Position numbers and translations under genes: made by a program. 5,720 bases of DNA from an uncultured cyanobacterium (GTDB lineage Bacteria > Cyanobacteriota > Cyanobacteriia > PCC-6307 > Cyanobiaceae), in assembly GCA_903928835.1 (NCBI GenBank), contig CAIYSK010000395.1, positions 1 through 5,720 on the forward strand, given 5' to 3'. The notes beneath the pieces are model-generated. The model ran no database searches and was not told the origin of the DNA. It worked only from the letters and a program-made list of their open reading frames with translations. How positions within the stretch are numbered: the first letter of the stretch is position 1; each line of letters begins with the position of its first letter. Positions 5,364-5,720 of this stretch are shown in pieces.

Positions 5364-5561
5364 ATGTCCCAGTCCAAGCGTGAACAGGTCGTGAGTCACC
5401 TGCGCTACATCCGCCAGGAACTCCGGGAAATGCACCAGGGGGTCCAGGAAGACGGCCTGCTTCCAGAAGCTGGCGAGGTGCGTGGGGTGATGGCCCAGAT
5501 GGAAGCCCTGCTCGAACTGCTCGAAGGCAAGGGCTCCCGCAAAAAGGACAGCGACGGCTGA
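5364..5561 (+). CDS. Small hypothetical protein, 65 residues
   Basis: Function not recognised. A charged, soluble, probably helical protein: SKREQVVSHLRYIRQELREM (3-22), then HQGVQEDGLLPEAGEVRG, a second helix VMAQMEALLELLEG (42-55), and a basic/acidic tail. No cysteines, no signal peptide, no membrane segment. The ATG at 5364 gives a compact two-helix protein; there is no Shine-Dalgarno, and the hairpin 5336-5363 abuts the start. It is 42 bases downstream of the PCP_red gene on the same strand and may be co-transcribed with it. The reverse strand is also open here, but the composition of this frame (helical, charged, no rare residues) and its length make it the better candidate. Confidence 0.72.
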   Translation: MSQSKREQVVSHLRYIRQELREMHQGVQEDGLLPEAGEVRGVMAQMEALLELLEGKGSRKKDSDG

Positions 5562-5667
5562 TTGCGTTGCTTTCAAGATGACGGCCTGAACGTGACGACC
5601 CGAAAGTGCTGGTTTCAACGTCAAGGCCCTAGGGACGCTCCCTCAAACGGCCGAAGGTCAATTGATC

Positions 5668-5689
5668 CCTAAGCCCGCCAACGCTTAGG
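5668..5689. repeat. Perfect 7-bp inverted repeat before the right-hand edge
   Basis: CCTAAGC and GCTTAGG separated by eight bases (CCGCCAAC). No T run follows on either side, so it is not a good terminator; it may be an operator or 5'-leader hairpin for a gene starting at 5692. The rest of the gap 5562-5691 holds no convincing gene. Confidence 0.4.
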
Positions 5690-5691
5690 TA

Positions 5692-5720
5692 ATGATTGTC
5701 CCCATCACCCAGCCCCGGCT
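5692..5720 (+). CDS. Possible start of a further gene (partial, cut by the window edge)
   Basis: An ATG at 5692 opens a frame MIVPITQPR that is still open at the window end. Only nine full codons are visible, so nothing can be said about the product. The AGG at 5687-5689 is a weak ribosome-binding match three bases before the ATG, too close for a standard site. Listed because the gap otherwise has no continuation. Confidence 0.25.

Noticed and set aside
5352..5624. Minus-strand 90-residue open frame opposite the 65-residue gene
   Set aside because: It shares almost its whole length with the plus-strand frame, has no neighbour on its strand and no start signal; the plus-strand protein is more protein-like. 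Not fully excluded.
5583..5628. Interrupted inverted repeat (GGCCT, ACGT with ACGT, AGGCC) after the 65-residue gene
   Set aside because: A 2x2 internal loop splits the stem, the loop is 24 bases long, and no T run follows; too weak for a terminator or small RNA call.
5591..5671. GTG-started 26-codon frame
   Set aside because: Very short, Arg/Ser-rich translation without any motif, no ribosome binding site, and it runs into the inverted repeat.

Overview
The window looks like chromosomal DNA of a unicellular, GC-rich cyanobacterium, most likely a picocyanobacterium of the Synechococcus/Cyanobium group. The reasons are psbO (photosystem II extrinsic protein), a cyanobacterial FtsH1/FtsH3-type protease, a stand-alone PCP_red domain protein, a DUF2555 protein, and a full HIP1 palindrome inside sat. 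The species assignment is inference. No mobile element, CRISPR array, rRNA or phage gene was found.

Left part, all on the minus strand and read right to left: psbO (2254-3066) ends in a strong intrinsic terminator (2189-2211). Then comes sat, ATP sulfurylase (957-2114), and after a 57-base gap the 5' part of ftsH (899 down to 1, running off the window). The gap before ftsH holds a two-repeat element that closely resembles HLR1, the binding site of the high-light response regulator RpaB.

Middle: a conserved-looking hypothetical gene (3121-3537, plus) diverges from psbO. Its 3' end overlaps the convergent coaBC gene (3518-4795, minus) by 20 bases. coaBC, a bifunctional coenzyme A biosynthesis enzyme, is the second gene of a two-gene unit: the DUF2555 gene (4785-4994, minus) overlaps its start by 11 bases.

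Right part, plus strand: tRNA-Ala(CGC) at 5083-5155 is followed only four bases later by the start codon of a 53-residue PCP_red protein (5160-5321). A hairpin (5336-5363) and a 65-residue hypothetical protein (5364-5561) come next, then a 130-base gap with a 7-bp inverted repeat. A possible start of a further gene (5692 onward) is cut by the window edge.

Functionally the region is housekeeping plus photosynthesis: oxygen evolution (PsbO), membrane protein quality control including photosystem repair (FtsH), sulfate assimilation (Sat), CoA synthesis (CoaBC) and probably a pigment-related small protein (PCP_red). I see no clear undescribed multi-gene system. The points most worth a look are the HLR1-like site before ftsH, the tRNA/mRNA junction that should give a nearly leaderless mRNA, and the double signal-peptide logic of PsbO.
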